Shown here piece by piece: positions 10,282 to 21,407 of a stretch of DNA of 64,000 nucleotides. The stretch is from Sistotremastrum niveocremeum HHB9708 (lineage: Eukaryota; Basidiomycota; Agaricomycetes; Sistotremastrales; Sistotremastraceae). The position numbers and the translations under genes were made by a program. The stretch is taken from positions 21,038 through 85,037 of the forward strand of contig KV419460.1 in the NCBI GenBank assembly GCA_001630475.1, in the 5' to 3' direction. Below the pieces are notes generated by a model. That model was not told the origin of the DNA and did no database searches. It saw nothing but the letters and a program-made list of their open reading frames with translations. The number at the start of each line of letters is the position of its first letter. The first letter of the stretch is position 1.

Positions 10282-12307
10282 ATGTTTTCTACATTTCGCG
10301 GTCGAAATTCGAACTCGCAACCACCTTCGCAATCAACTTTACCGAGGTATATTCCACCACTCGTCCTTCACACCGCGAGCTCCGCCTCGACCGACAGCCT
10401 ACCCGCCAACGCTCAACCCCAACATGAAAACGCTGCCACATCCTCGGACATCCAACCACCGAATAGCAGCGGTAAAACTGATAATGCCATTGACCAAGAG
10501 GTGTCGAGATATTCGGAAAGAGAGCCTTCAATTCGAAGCCAGCGGCCTCCGTCGTACCGAACGACTGCTTCGTTGCGTCCACGAGCGCATGGACGTGACA
10601 GACAACATGTGCATCAGTCCTCGCACTTAGGATCACCACCTGCGTACCCTGCGAGAACCATGGGCGACTCGGAGCCCGAACTCGGTCCGCCGGGAACTTC
10701 CGAGTTATCCGCCGCTACGCATCAAGAGCAAGATCAACAGACGAGGGTTGAAGAGATAGGAAATTCTCAGAGGCAATTGCCTAGCACACAATTCAGAGGC
10801 GTATCTGCAGAGAGGCAGACTGATCATCACATACATGGCGACAAAGGTCAAGGACCTTCACCCAACCCATCGGCCGAAGGGATCATTCTTCATCTGAAAA
10901 GTTTTGCCTCTGCTACGACGGCGACTCCGGTGTTTCTTCAAGGCTATGATATCAACGGATCTGTTTCATTTTCGAAACAAGTAATCCAGAAGAATGACTT
11001 CAAAGTCATCAGGATCAAGGTCAGAGTTGCTGGCACGATTGCTTTTCTATTGATAATTTATTTAGTATATTCGTGCATAGGCCGTGGGCAGGATAATGAA
11101 GAGTTTCCGAGATCCTGTCCCATTTCTTGAAGACTCGAAGGTGATATGGACATCTGGAGAAAATACCGCACTACTTGAAGATCTTTCTTTCTCGATAATA
11201 CTGCCAACCACCTGTAAGGCGACTCAGGGCCTTCAATGGGGTTCGGATCCTCTTCCAAGTACCTTTTCCGGAGACAGGTTTGCAGTCTCGTACGCCCTCT
11301 TCCTAGTTGCTTCTAGGAGACTTTTCCAGAGCGCAATCACGTAGGTGTTATGGAATGTTGCTAAGTTGAACTGACTATCTCTTCTGCACTTTATACAGCG
11401 TACAAACACCTTTTCGCTACGTTCCATTACCGATTCCTCCCAATCCTTCACTATTGATTTTAAGATCATACGCGGAAGGAACACCATTACCGGGGCCCGC
11501 AGTGGATGACGAGGGTTGGTTTGGGGTCCCCGCTCATGAAGTGACCGCAAGACTGTTTTTGGATGCTAACAAGTTATTGAAAACAAAGGTATGTGTATCA
11601 TAATCATACAAGGGATCCGATATTGACCGAAGAACAGCTCTATCTGGCTAAACCCGTATGCTAGATCTTAGCTCTATTTTCATGGTTGAAACTTATATTT
11701 GGGAGCAGCTTATGTACAGCAGGACGGGATACATCCCCTTCCGTTTGACCTTACAATGTTTAGACTCACAGATCATTGATCTCCTTGCAAGGCCAGGGAT
11801 TCCTCGTCTCTGTCTGGTGCGGCGCGAGACCCTTCGGCCGAATTCTGAACCTATTCGGAGCGACAAAAATGAGAAGACTGTGAAGCTGGTTGGAATATCA
11901 AAGACATGGCTCGCTCCGAAGCCTGAGAATAATGAAGACAACAACTTGACTTTCTACGGAGAAATCCAACTTACTTCTAATCTTGTGCCGAGCTTCTCTG
12001 TCGGAGAGTTATCAGTGAAGGTTGGTCCTCGATAATTCTGAACGGAACAACGGCATTGAAAATACTCTCATACTTACAGTACTATGTGATCTTGCTGCCA
12101 TGGACGGCGCCTGGTCTAACGCTGTCAGTTACACCAAATGTCCCAATAATCCAGCAAGAAGTCGACATCATAGCCACTCCGCTCGCTCCACTACCTATTT
12201 CGTCTGCTCCACCCGAGGCCCTGGATTATGCTATCACATTAGACCAGGGCGTCGTCGGCTTACTTGATAGGACGGGGTTGTTTTTTGATTGGACTTTCCA
12301 ACCGTGA
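10282..12307 (+). CDS. Arrestin-like domain protein, tandem copy 1
   Basis: Six exons (10282-11019, 11081-11340, 11399-11588, 11638-11655, 11709-12020, 12080-12307) encode 581 residues. The first 200 or so are Ser/Pro/Gln-rich and disordered, with PSIRSQRPPSYRTTA shared with copy 2. A beta-rich arrestin-like N domain follows (ILHLKSFASATTATPVFLQGYDINGSV), then a C domain (YIPFRLTLQCLD, GIPRLCLVRRE, KTWLAPKPEN) and a tail with VPIIQQEVDIIATPL. Fungal arrestin-like proteins often act as adaptors between ubiquitin ligases and plasma-membrane permeases; that role is inferred here. A P-P-S-Y sequence in the N-terminal region could serve as a PY motif for Rsp5-type ligases. The start is the only in-frame ATG before the long first exon. 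Confidence 0.75.
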
Positions 12308-12756
12308 ACGCGGTTGACGCAGTTTCACGCTTTGTATCACGGGTATTGGAGAGAAGTCGCCACCTTTTCTGAGCCGAAATCCAAGATACTTCTACCTTGT
12401 ATTTTGTATTTTTGTAAGGGCTCAAGATCATCCAATCGCTTGTCCGAGAAGTTGTCAACTGAGTTCGTCATGCTGAATCGCACGTGGAAAATGCCGCTTC
12501 TCGGCAGGCTTCCCGAAAAACACCGACGCCCGGCTTGATCGAAGCTTGATCGTGCTTCCTTGCTCGTCTTTGCTTCCAGCGATTGCATTTGGATGTCTCC
12601 GCTTCTGTACAGAAGCCAGAATACGGACTCCGACTCGGCGACTTGACGGCGACTCGACGCGCTGGAGCCTGGATCCATGGAATTCTGATAAGATCGTTCA
12701 CCAACTCCCCTTCCCACTCACCAAAACTTTAACAACTCCTCATTCCGTGTCAAATT

Positions 12757-14705
12757 ATGAGCTCAACAGCCCCTGCAGTGACATCAACCACAGATAGAAG
12801 ATCTGATCTAATAAGTCCTGCGTCCTTACAGTCGACTCCGCCCGCGAATCGACCACGTTTGGTTCTTCACAACGCTGCGAATTCTTCTACGGAAAGTATT
12901 GCTGCAGAGGCCCAAGGTGCTAGCCTCTCCATCTTTAGTCAACCATCGAGTCGCAAGGCCGATCTATTGAGGTTTCTAGACAGGGAACCCTCGATTCGAA
13001 GCCAGAGACCTCCATCCTATCGTACGACGGCGTCTGCAAATCAGAGATCACAGAACGGCAACGAAACACGACATGTACATCCCCGACCGCAGCCACCATT
13101 ACCGCCTTCATATCCTGACAGAGCCTGTGAGGCCGGACCATCTAGACTGCCGGACCCACAGGCCCAGAGAAATTCAGACTATCAGACCCGGGAAAATCCT
13201 CGGAGAGAATCTCGTGGGGCAATTTTCAGAGTTGTATCGCTAGGACGTCAAACCGAACATCAGATATCTGGCGAGCATGAAACCTCGTCGACCTCAGGCG
13301 TCATCCTTCGTCTGAAAAGCTTTGCTTCTTCTGGCACAACAACGCCGGTCTTTCTTCAGGGTTATGACATAAATGGATCTGTGTCTGTGCCAGCGGAAAT
13401 GCTGGAGAAAAACGATTTCAAGCAAATATCACTGAAAGTAAGGTTAGGGCTTATAACCAATATCTATTAACTGGACATTGGTTCGCAGATCACGGGGACT
13501 TTGAGAAGGACGTTTCGCGAACAGGCAACATTCTTAGATGAATCCACACTCATCTGGACACCCAAAGACGATCATAACGCCCTTCAAAACCTTCCTTTCT
13601 CAGTTCCATTGCCGACCAATGGCAGAAACAAAGAATATCAATCCAGTCCATTTCCGCTCCCGAACTCCTTTTCTGGGGATCAGCTCACCGTCACATATGC
13701 CTTGTCACTGGTGATTTCCAGGGGTGTGCTACGCCCTGCAGTGACGTACGTTCGATATCTTCAGATTACAATGATGCTCAATCTGGTTGCAGACTGCGAT
13801 CCTCTTTTAATTACGTCCAAATGCCAATGCCCCACCCTCCATCACCTCTGATGCTCCGAGCATATACAGAGCGGACTCCACTCTCAGGACCAGCCGTGGA
13901 CGGTGACGGTTGGTTCAAGTCTCCAGTCTCTGAAGTTAGCGCAACACTGTATTCAGAACCTCCTCGAACCCTAGAAACAACAGTATGTGCTTTTTATTCA
14001 TGTGATGGCAAGGGCTGACCGCAAACTAGCTTTATCTCGCTTTACCGGTAAGCCATAGAATGACTCTATCAGGCGAAACGACAATTTGACATTTCGGCCC
14101 AGCGAATGTATTCCAGAACGAGCTATATACCGATACGGCTGATGCTCAAGTGTTCGGATTCTCACGTCCTTGATCTCTTTTCAAAGCCGGGCATACCCCG
14201 TCTGTGTCTCGTCCGGCGAGAGAGCATCAGACTAAACCGGGGAATAATCAAGAGCGACGAGAAGACAAGCGACATAAGACTAGTCGGTGTAGCGAAGACT
14301 TGGCTGGCACCAAAGCCTGAAAATGACAAGGACGACGTCGTGATGTTCTGTGCGGAGATCCCACTGAATCCTAATCTCATTCCAAATTTTGCCGTTGGAG
14401 AGTTATCTGTAAAAGTAAGTGAACTTTCTCCAGAGTCACAGCGGAACAGGTCTGAGCTATCATAGTATTACGTCGTATTATTGCCATGGTTGGCCCTGGG
14501 CCTTAGCACATCAGCTGCGCCGAACGTGGCTCTAATTCAGCAAGAGGTAGATATTATCGCGACGCCACTATCTCCTTCACCCGTGTCCAGCGCTCCACCC
14601 GAGGCTATAGTGCATGATATCACTTTAGACCGATGGGCGGCGATGGCGAAACGGAAGGGTAATGAAACCTTTTTCGACATGAGGCATTTGTCTTTCGGAA
14701 GATAG
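12757..14705 (+). CDS. Arrestin-like domain protein, tandem copy 2
   Basis: Six exons (12757-13437, 13489-13745, 13793-13982, 14030-14047, 14103-14414, 14466-14705) encode 565 residues. Exon lengths 190, 18 and 312 are identical to those of the gene just upstream, and the proteins align end to end: PSIRSQRPPSYRTTA, LRLKSFASSGTTTPVFLQGYD, FSGDQLTVTYALSLV, YIPIRLMLKC, GIPRLCLVRRE, KTWLAPKPEND, ALIQQEVDIIATPLSP. The two genes therefore arose by tandem duplication, although many positions have diverged. It has the same disordered N terminus with a P-P-S-Y sequence and the same arrestin-like fold. The likely role, again inferred, is adaptor in permease trafficking. Only 449 bp separate the two coding regions, so they may share control elements. 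Confidence 0.75.
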
Positions 14706-14768
14706 TGAAAATCCCCGACATTCCACAAGAGCAGAGACATATGGGCTACAATCAAATATTGGCGTGGA

Positions 14769-16045
14769 TTACGTCGATTGCTCTGTTGCTGCTTGTCTTT
14801 GATCGATTCCGTGCGCTCCCTTTTCCCCCACATCACTCTTCGACTTCTCTCCCTTCTTCAGCTTTTCCATCCATCTACCTAGCCGGTCTAATCGCCACCA
14901 TTCGCCCAACCAAGGGAACGTCACATCACGCAACGCTAGCTTTTGGGCTGTCCGCGTCAGATCTTCAGCCGTGGAACGTAGCTCACGTTGACTCAGTGGT
15001 ACCAGAATCGGAGTTTCTCCCACCAGGAGGCGTCGAAGCTCCTCGAGATGTGTTTTGAAAGGTTCCGGTAAGGAGTCAGATTTCAAGGAAGGGGTGGGAG
15101 TGGATTCGGATCCGGAGAGGGGGAGTGATGTTACGACTAGACGGGCGGTAGGAAGGATATCGGATGTTGATGGGGGGAATCCCCAGAGAGGGAATAGGTC
15201 CGCGAGGACCTTGACGTCGTGATAGGAATCGACTCTGCGTATTATTCGGTGAGCTACTCCGACGGAATCTGGTTTTATCTGGAATATGTCGTAGTCTTCG
15301 AGAATGGGTATTAAGACGTCTACGGAGTAGGAATGAATAGCCTTCTCTGTATTGAAGAATGATCAGATGTAGAAGAGATGTGATGAGTATGAAAAGCGTA
15401 CCGAATAACGTAGACGCTGTCTCTTGGTCAACTGGATACCCGTGTCCCACCCAGAGGGTCAGGACGCGACAAACTGTCGTCAAATCCTCTCGACTTCGGG
15501 CGCAAGAGATGAGCTTCTTCATCGGGGTTCCGTATGGATAACTTTCCAAGTCCATTCGTCCATGCTCGCGCGCGTATCGTGCCGACAACCGCTTCTCGAT
15601 GTAACGTTGCAGAAAAGGGAAGTGAAAACTCTTGTTCTCGGGAGACAAGAGAGGGTTTGATTGTTCTGTGACATCTTCAGGGATGAGAATTCTGACTCGC
15701 GGGGATCTGGACTGTTCTGCATGATGGTTAGCTTCGTTCGCGTCAAATCTAGCTGGAATGAGGCTACTCACGCGGTTTCAGAAATCGCTTGACGTAGAAA
15801 GGCTCCTCGGGTACAAGCAGCTTCGGAGCAAGGACTACATGATCCATTCTCTGTCCGTCTTCAGCGTCTTCCAGCTTTCTGATAGTTGACGGTCGTGTGG
15901 CATCTTGAGATTCGGTCAAGCCTGGCTCAGACGAGCCATTCGCTCCAGTGCTAGCGCATCTTTTTCGACAGATGGAAGCGGGTGAAGTTTTCAAGAATCC
16001 TCTGATAGGATCTTGAATCAGTCGTCGGCGAGCGATACCGTACAT
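14769..16045 (-). CDS. Unrecognised protein, probably mitochondrial
   Basis: Three exons on the minus strand, with introns at about 15722-15771 and 15351-15400, both keeping frame. From the ATG at 16045 the N terminus MYGIARRRLIQDPIRGFLK is Arg-rich and lacks acids, like a mitochondrial presequence; an in-frame ATG further upstream at 16180 would add 45 residues. Recognisable stretches are MKKLISCARSREDLTTVCRVL, LWVGHGYPVDQETASTLFEKA, HSYSVDVLIPILEDYDIFQIK and a charged C-terminal helix WWRLDRLGRWMEKLKK. The helical middle resembles a repeat-type scaffold, such as those found in mitoribosomal or mRNA-related mitochondrial proteins, but I cannot name the family. It converges with the second arrestin-like gene, 63 bp away. 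Confidence 0.6.
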
Positions 16046-16180
16046 AGCTCGACGTGAAATGAGCCTCGCGAAAAGAAGATAGGTGCCTACGGTTTTATCG
16101 GCCCACTCCCCCGGCTGGACCTCCCGAAAACTCCAAACGGATCCTTCGAGTTGCCGCAATGTACCATGGACCGACTTCAT

Positions 16181-18860
16181 GGCTTCTTGCTCAACGAAAT
16201 CACTGTTTCTCGATATACCTTTTCAAGACTCGCTTTTCCTCAGCATCTTCAAAGACTTCTAATTGGGCCGGCTCGCTGTATTGACGTGCATATGCCAAGT
16301 GCATATGCCCCACGAGTTCGAAGGCTGTGACCCCAATTCTCAACACCACGAATCACCTTGCAATCATAGTACTCTTATTCTATTCCTACTGTGACTCGTC
16401 CGATATGCTAAGTCTGCCATATTCAGGGAGCTATGATTCGACACCCGGGCATCAAATGACTTATGCTGCCGATCATCAGGAGGACATTCAGAGTAAGTCT
16501 GTCGACAAGGCTTCCAAGATTTATCTTCGTCCTGCATGAAGCAAGCGATCAGCACAGTCGATGTATCTTCTGGTGATAATTACTATTCGTCTCAATTGCT
16601 GTGCCTCTTTCAAGCACGAGGAAGATGGCTTATCTCACGTCGACTCACGACAACCACCGGCAATCGATTCGTCTAATCTGAAGTCCTAATAGTATGATCT
16701 ACTGAATCCTGGCCCACGAAATCACCCTCTGCCCCGCCGTCAGGACGACTGGAGAAGCCAATTGTCAGAATTCATGACACCTGTGTATCCGCTACAACCC
16801 TGTCAACCCACTTGCGATCCCGGACTGCCTACGTTACTAGAGGGTGGACCTTATGACATCGTCCCACATCTGTCTAGCCTATGAGCAGTTGGCCCCGTAG
16901 TTCTCTTCAACTCTCGCTCGGTGCGCATCGCTATTGGTCCCTCCGCTATGCTATCAAACCTGCGCTTGAGAACTGAGTGAAATTCCGACGTCTTCATACA
17001 ACGTGGACCTTGTAGCCAGTCTTTGGCATCAGGGAATAGTATTGAAAGCCCTGAACTCTCGGACTGAACGTCAGCAACCGGATAAGAATCTCCAAGACGC
17101 CCAGTGCGGTCTGCCGTGAGTCGCCATTCGTGTAGTCGGTCAAGAGTCTCTGTCGTCACCTGACGAATATTACGCCGTAGCGATTAGGTAGTTCAAAGCT
17201 TCACAAAGGTGCAATAAAATTCTTATCAACACAAGCGACCCACGATTGACAAAATCAATATTGATGAGGCGCCAAGCTTGTACCATCCATTACAACAAGA
17301 TTTCGGCATCCAGGGCTCAAGCGTTCAAGCTCAGGGAGTGGGTAATTTCCGTCAAGTCACAAGAGAAAACATGCCTTCGGTTTGTCGGTCCCAACCTCCC
17401 GGCTTACTCACCAGAGCATCGTCTCTCTCAAGCCCCATGAAAATGAAAAGGGGCCGCAATCAGGAGGGTGGGGAAAGTCGGGCTTGGCCTCAGGCTTGAA
17501 TAATTCCGGTAGAGAGCTCGGGACTTGAGTAGACTAGAAGACAAAAGACGAGAGTCTGCTCCACAATCGACCAACGGAGCGTTGACTAGAACCTGTCAAC
17601 CACAGTCTATATGCGCAAGGCGGTGCCAAGATCCAAGATACCCAAGGCCCAGAAGCGCCAGGTCCCGAGAACGAAGGAAACAAGCGCATGTAGGCGATCA
17701 GTTCATCTTTTACCAATTCAGTAAAAGATCAGGAGAGAGAGCCTGAAGCGGCGTGTTGTACCTTTTTGAGCATCGTCAGACCCTTCGACCTATTTCCTTT
17801 CTTTCTCTTTCGTGTATCGGCAGAGATTGGTCGGAGCGGGATTGGGTGCCGACTGTGGCGGAACCACGATCCGGGGCAATTTTTGTCGATGGGATCTCTT
17901 TCGCTTCAGGTCCCGTTGGCGTGTTTCAAGCCGTCCGTACTCCGATGGGAATCGTAGACGCTTCTGCTATCTTTCAACGTTGTCTGTACACATTCGTAGA
18001 AGTGATCCATTACGATTCGGAACTTCCTTTCATCCCAGCCTTAAGAACTGATGGCGAACACAGGGAGTGTATCATGAAAAAACTCATCGAACACAGAAGA
18101 TCGGAACCGAGATGTTGAGTCGGGTGAAGAGAACTTTGAAAAAGGAGAAGCTTATCGTGTGTCAGGAACAAGGGGTACGGTAAACAGACCTTTGTTGAAA
18201 GGACTAAGCGTAATCTCATCGATGGCCTGAGCTTTAATACAGATTACAATATTGATTCCGGCGTAATCTCTCGGCACCCCAAATGGGTGCCTGAGCGCGG
18301 CATTCGGCTACTCGGCATGTCAGGGTTCGTTTCAGGTCCCCAAAGGCTTCTCAGGGCGGAAGGCTGCCCGCTCTTTGGGCTCCACCAAATGCGTTTTTTC
18401 TGACTTGCTCCCTTTGATTCCTCAGCAAGCGCGGGGAGCCGCGGGTATATGTAACCGAGCTGAGCTAGGAGAGCAGCATAGTAAAGTACATACTAGAAGA
18501 TACGCTTTGATGTACGATTAGGCACTGTTGTGTTGGCAAAATGGACTTGCAGACGCGTGGCGGTGAATGGAAGGCTTGAGAGCGGCTCAGGACCCTGAGG
18601 AGATTTCCAGCGTGTTCTCCAGGACCGCCGACATGCGATCGTCCATCACATCATGGGGAACCTGATCATGAGTGCATGAGTATTGTAGAGCCTCATGAGC
18701 GCTTGGTCGACGTCAGTCCGTCTGGGGTGTAGGGTTGACCCATTACGAATGCCGCGTTACGCTGGAAACTTTTGATTCGACGTTGGCAGCTGCTGCGGTT
18801 ATGGACGATTAATCGATTTCGGGACCGATGCTTTGCAAACGGACAAAGTGTCTAGATCGC
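16181..18860. other. Gene-free stretch of an accessory island
   Basis: About 2.7 kb, continuing to the ammonium transporter promoter, with only short frames on both strands. A perfect hairpin (arms GGCACCC and GGGTGCC, loop 5 nt) lies at 18273-18291. I see no RNA gene and no confident transposon. Confidence 0.45.
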
Positions 18861-18863
18861 AAA

Positions 18864-19497
18864 GATAAGCTCTGTCAAAAACTTTACGGCAACTAATCGA
18901 GATGGAGCTGGACAAGTGGGGAGCTGGTAATATAAGAGATCAAGTGGGCTAGTGGCACCTGGCAACTGTGGCGATGCATTAAAGTCGTGTGATGGGAGAG
19001 ATAACCCCGTATTGGCTGAGCCAAAATTTCTCAGTGATCGGTCGAGCCACTCGAAATTCTGGAGGCTCAGTCTCTAGTCATTGACCGTCACGAGGCGGAG
19101 AGGAGGCGAGGAATAAATCTGTTGTCTTGTTTCATGCACTGATAGTTACCAAGTCGGGATTATCGGGGTCAACACAGAGTTGATAAGAACTCAGGAACAA
19201 AACTAAAAGTCACGTCTTGTCACTGTGACAAGCTCGCCAAGCCCGTACCCACGCTACGGCTCCAGTCCGTTCAAGGCGCCACGCTATCATTGTCCCGTCG
19301 TCTAAAAATGCTTAAAATATTCCGTAGGGCAAGAAAATAATCCCCAGAAACTTTTGAGCGAAAATTCGGAGGCTTGGAGGCCAGAATATGATGATGCCGA
19401 TGAAAAGGGAATAATCCGAGGAGTCAGGAGCGGATAGACAGCGGCTACTGTGAGAGATAAGGAATGTTGGGGGTGCGCGCTGTCATTGGTCGATAAG
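18864..19497 (+). promoter_or_regulatory. GATA-factor sites upstream of the ammonium transporter
   Basis: GATAAG occurs four times in the same orientation upstream of the ATG at 19691: 18864-18869, 19182-19187, 19456-19461 and 19492-19497. The last two are only 30 bp apart, a spacing typical of sites used by AreA/NIT2-type nitrogen regulators. An ATTGG (inverted CCAAT) sits beside the last site. Ammonium permease genes are classic targets of nitrogen derepression, so regulation by nitrogen supply is a fair inference. Confidence 0.5.
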
Positions 19498-19690
19498 AAG
19501 CCGGAGTGTGCCGGAGTTACCGCAAATGGCAGTTCTCGGACAGATAGGGCGGGAGGAACGAAATATAGAGTGAGCGGATTCCTATATTGCTTCTTCTTGA
19601 CCATCAGCAACCCCCCGTCCTCACCCCATCCTCTGCCAGCCAGCATCGAGGCCCCCGTCCGAGTATAGTCTTCTCTGCTCAGACTTAGAA

Positions 19691-21407
19691 ATGGTCAACG
19701 TTACCTACGACGCTTGTGAGCCTTGCTATCTGCCTCGTTGGCCTGCGCGTTCTCACTCACGAGCTTTTTTTCGCAGCTGAAACCCTGATCATCAACGATG
19801 ATGCGACAGGTGAATCGTTTGTGTACAACCCTGGTGACATTGCATGGACACTAGCTGGCACCGCGTACGTTCTACTCTTGCTTTGCTGTCACTTAATGCA
19901 CTCGCTGACTTCGTGCGAACAGTCTGGTATGGATCATGATACCAGGTGTCGGTTACTTCTACTCTGGCCTCCTGCGCCGAAAAAACGCATTGTCGATGAT
20001 TTATTTATCGATGATGACTGTCGCCATGGTCTCTTTCCAATGGTTCTTCTGGGGATACTCGTTAGCCTTCTCAGAGACCGCGGGTCCCTTCATTGGTGAT
20101 CTCGCACATTTCGGTCTCAAGGGCGTCCTTGGACAACCTTCCGTCGGTTCCTCACGCATTCCTGCCATCGTCTTCTGCGTCTACCAGCTGATGTTCGCGG
20201 CCATCACCCCCATTCTTGCCATCGGTGCCGTCGCAGAACGAGGACGACTCGGCCCTCTCATGGTCTTCGTCTTCATCTGGTCCACTATCGTCTACGATCC
20301 CATTGCTTGCTGGACGTGGAATCCCGCTGGATGGGTGTTCACCCTTGGCGGTCTCGATTTCGCCGGTGGAACGCCTGTCCACATTTCCAGCGGTACCGCA
20401 GGTCTCGCCATCTCCATCTACCTCGGCAAGCGTCGTGGATTCGGTACCGAGCGTCTCGCTTACAAGCCTCACAACACTTCATACGTCGTCCTCGGAACCG
20501 TTTTCCTGTGGTTCGGATGGTTCGGATTCAACGGCGGTTCAGCTCTCTCTGCTAACCTCCGCGCTGCCAACGCCTGCATCATCACTAACCTCGCTGCCTC
20601 CGTCGGTGGATTGACCTGGATGTTGTGGGATTGGAGACTCGAGCGCAAGTGGTCCGCTGTTGGTTTCTGCTCTGGAGCCATCGCTGGACTTGTCGCTATC
20701 ACCCCCGCTTCTGGTTTCGTCGGTTCGCCCGCCGCCGTTCTTTTCGGTGTCGCTGCCGGAACCATCTGTAACTTCGCCACCCAGCTCAAGTTCAAGTTCG
20801 GATACGACGATACCCTCGATGTGAGTTTTCGTCTCACGTGATCGAAGTTTGATCAAAGTGCTCATTAATTATTTGACAGATCTACGCCTCCCACGCCATC
20901 GGCGGTGTTGTTGGAAACATCCTCACTGGACTCTTCGCCCAGGCATCTATCGCCGGCTCTGATGGTATCACCGTCATTCCTGGTGGTTGGCTCGACCACA
21001 ACTACCGTCAACTCGGTATTCAGCTCGCCGACTCCGTTTCCGGCATGTCATATTCCTTCGTCATGACCGTAAGTTCTGTCTTGCCCTTGTCCAGATCCGC
21101 AGTTCTAATCATGTGATGACAGACTATCATCTGCTGGATCATGCACTTCATCCCCGGTCTGGAGATGAAGGCTTCTGAGGAAGCTGAGATCCTCGGTATC
21201 GACGAGGCTGAGATGGGCGAGTTCGCGTACGACTACGTGGGCATTGACTCCGAGCTCGGTGTCAAGGGTGATCTCATGGGCGAAGGTGCCGTCGGCGGAA
21301 ACAGAGAGCCTGATCACACCATTCCTCAGCATGCCCTCCATCATACCGACGACAAGACTGCTCACAGCGAGACCAGCGAGCCTGAAAAGCGAGCTGAGAT
21401 TGCATGA
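19691..21407 (+). CDS. Ammonium transporter, Amt/MEP family
   Basis: Five exons (19691-19715, 19777-19864, 19923-20820, 20880-21068, 21123-21407) encode 494 residues, the usual size for fungal Mep/Amt proteins. It moves ammonium across the plasma membrane. Eleven membrane spans are expected, starting with LAGTALVWIMIPGVGYFYSGLLRRKN. The family signature DFAGGTPVHISSG carries the first pore histidine, and SHAIGGVVGN the second. AERGRLGP, CWTWNPAGWVF and FGWFGFNGGSAL are all intact. The C-terminal cytosolic tail (MKASEEAEILGIDEAEMGE) contains the conserved helix through which the trimer is gated. The first exon is just 25 nt (MVNVTYDA). The last 60 or so residues are polar and His/Glu-rich. Confidence 0.96.

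Noticed and set aside
17766-18118. Frame with weak likeness to a reverse transcriptase segment of an LTR element
   Set aside because: Only a few scattered residues fit and no flanking domain or terminal repeat is visible. At best a very old fossil; not called.
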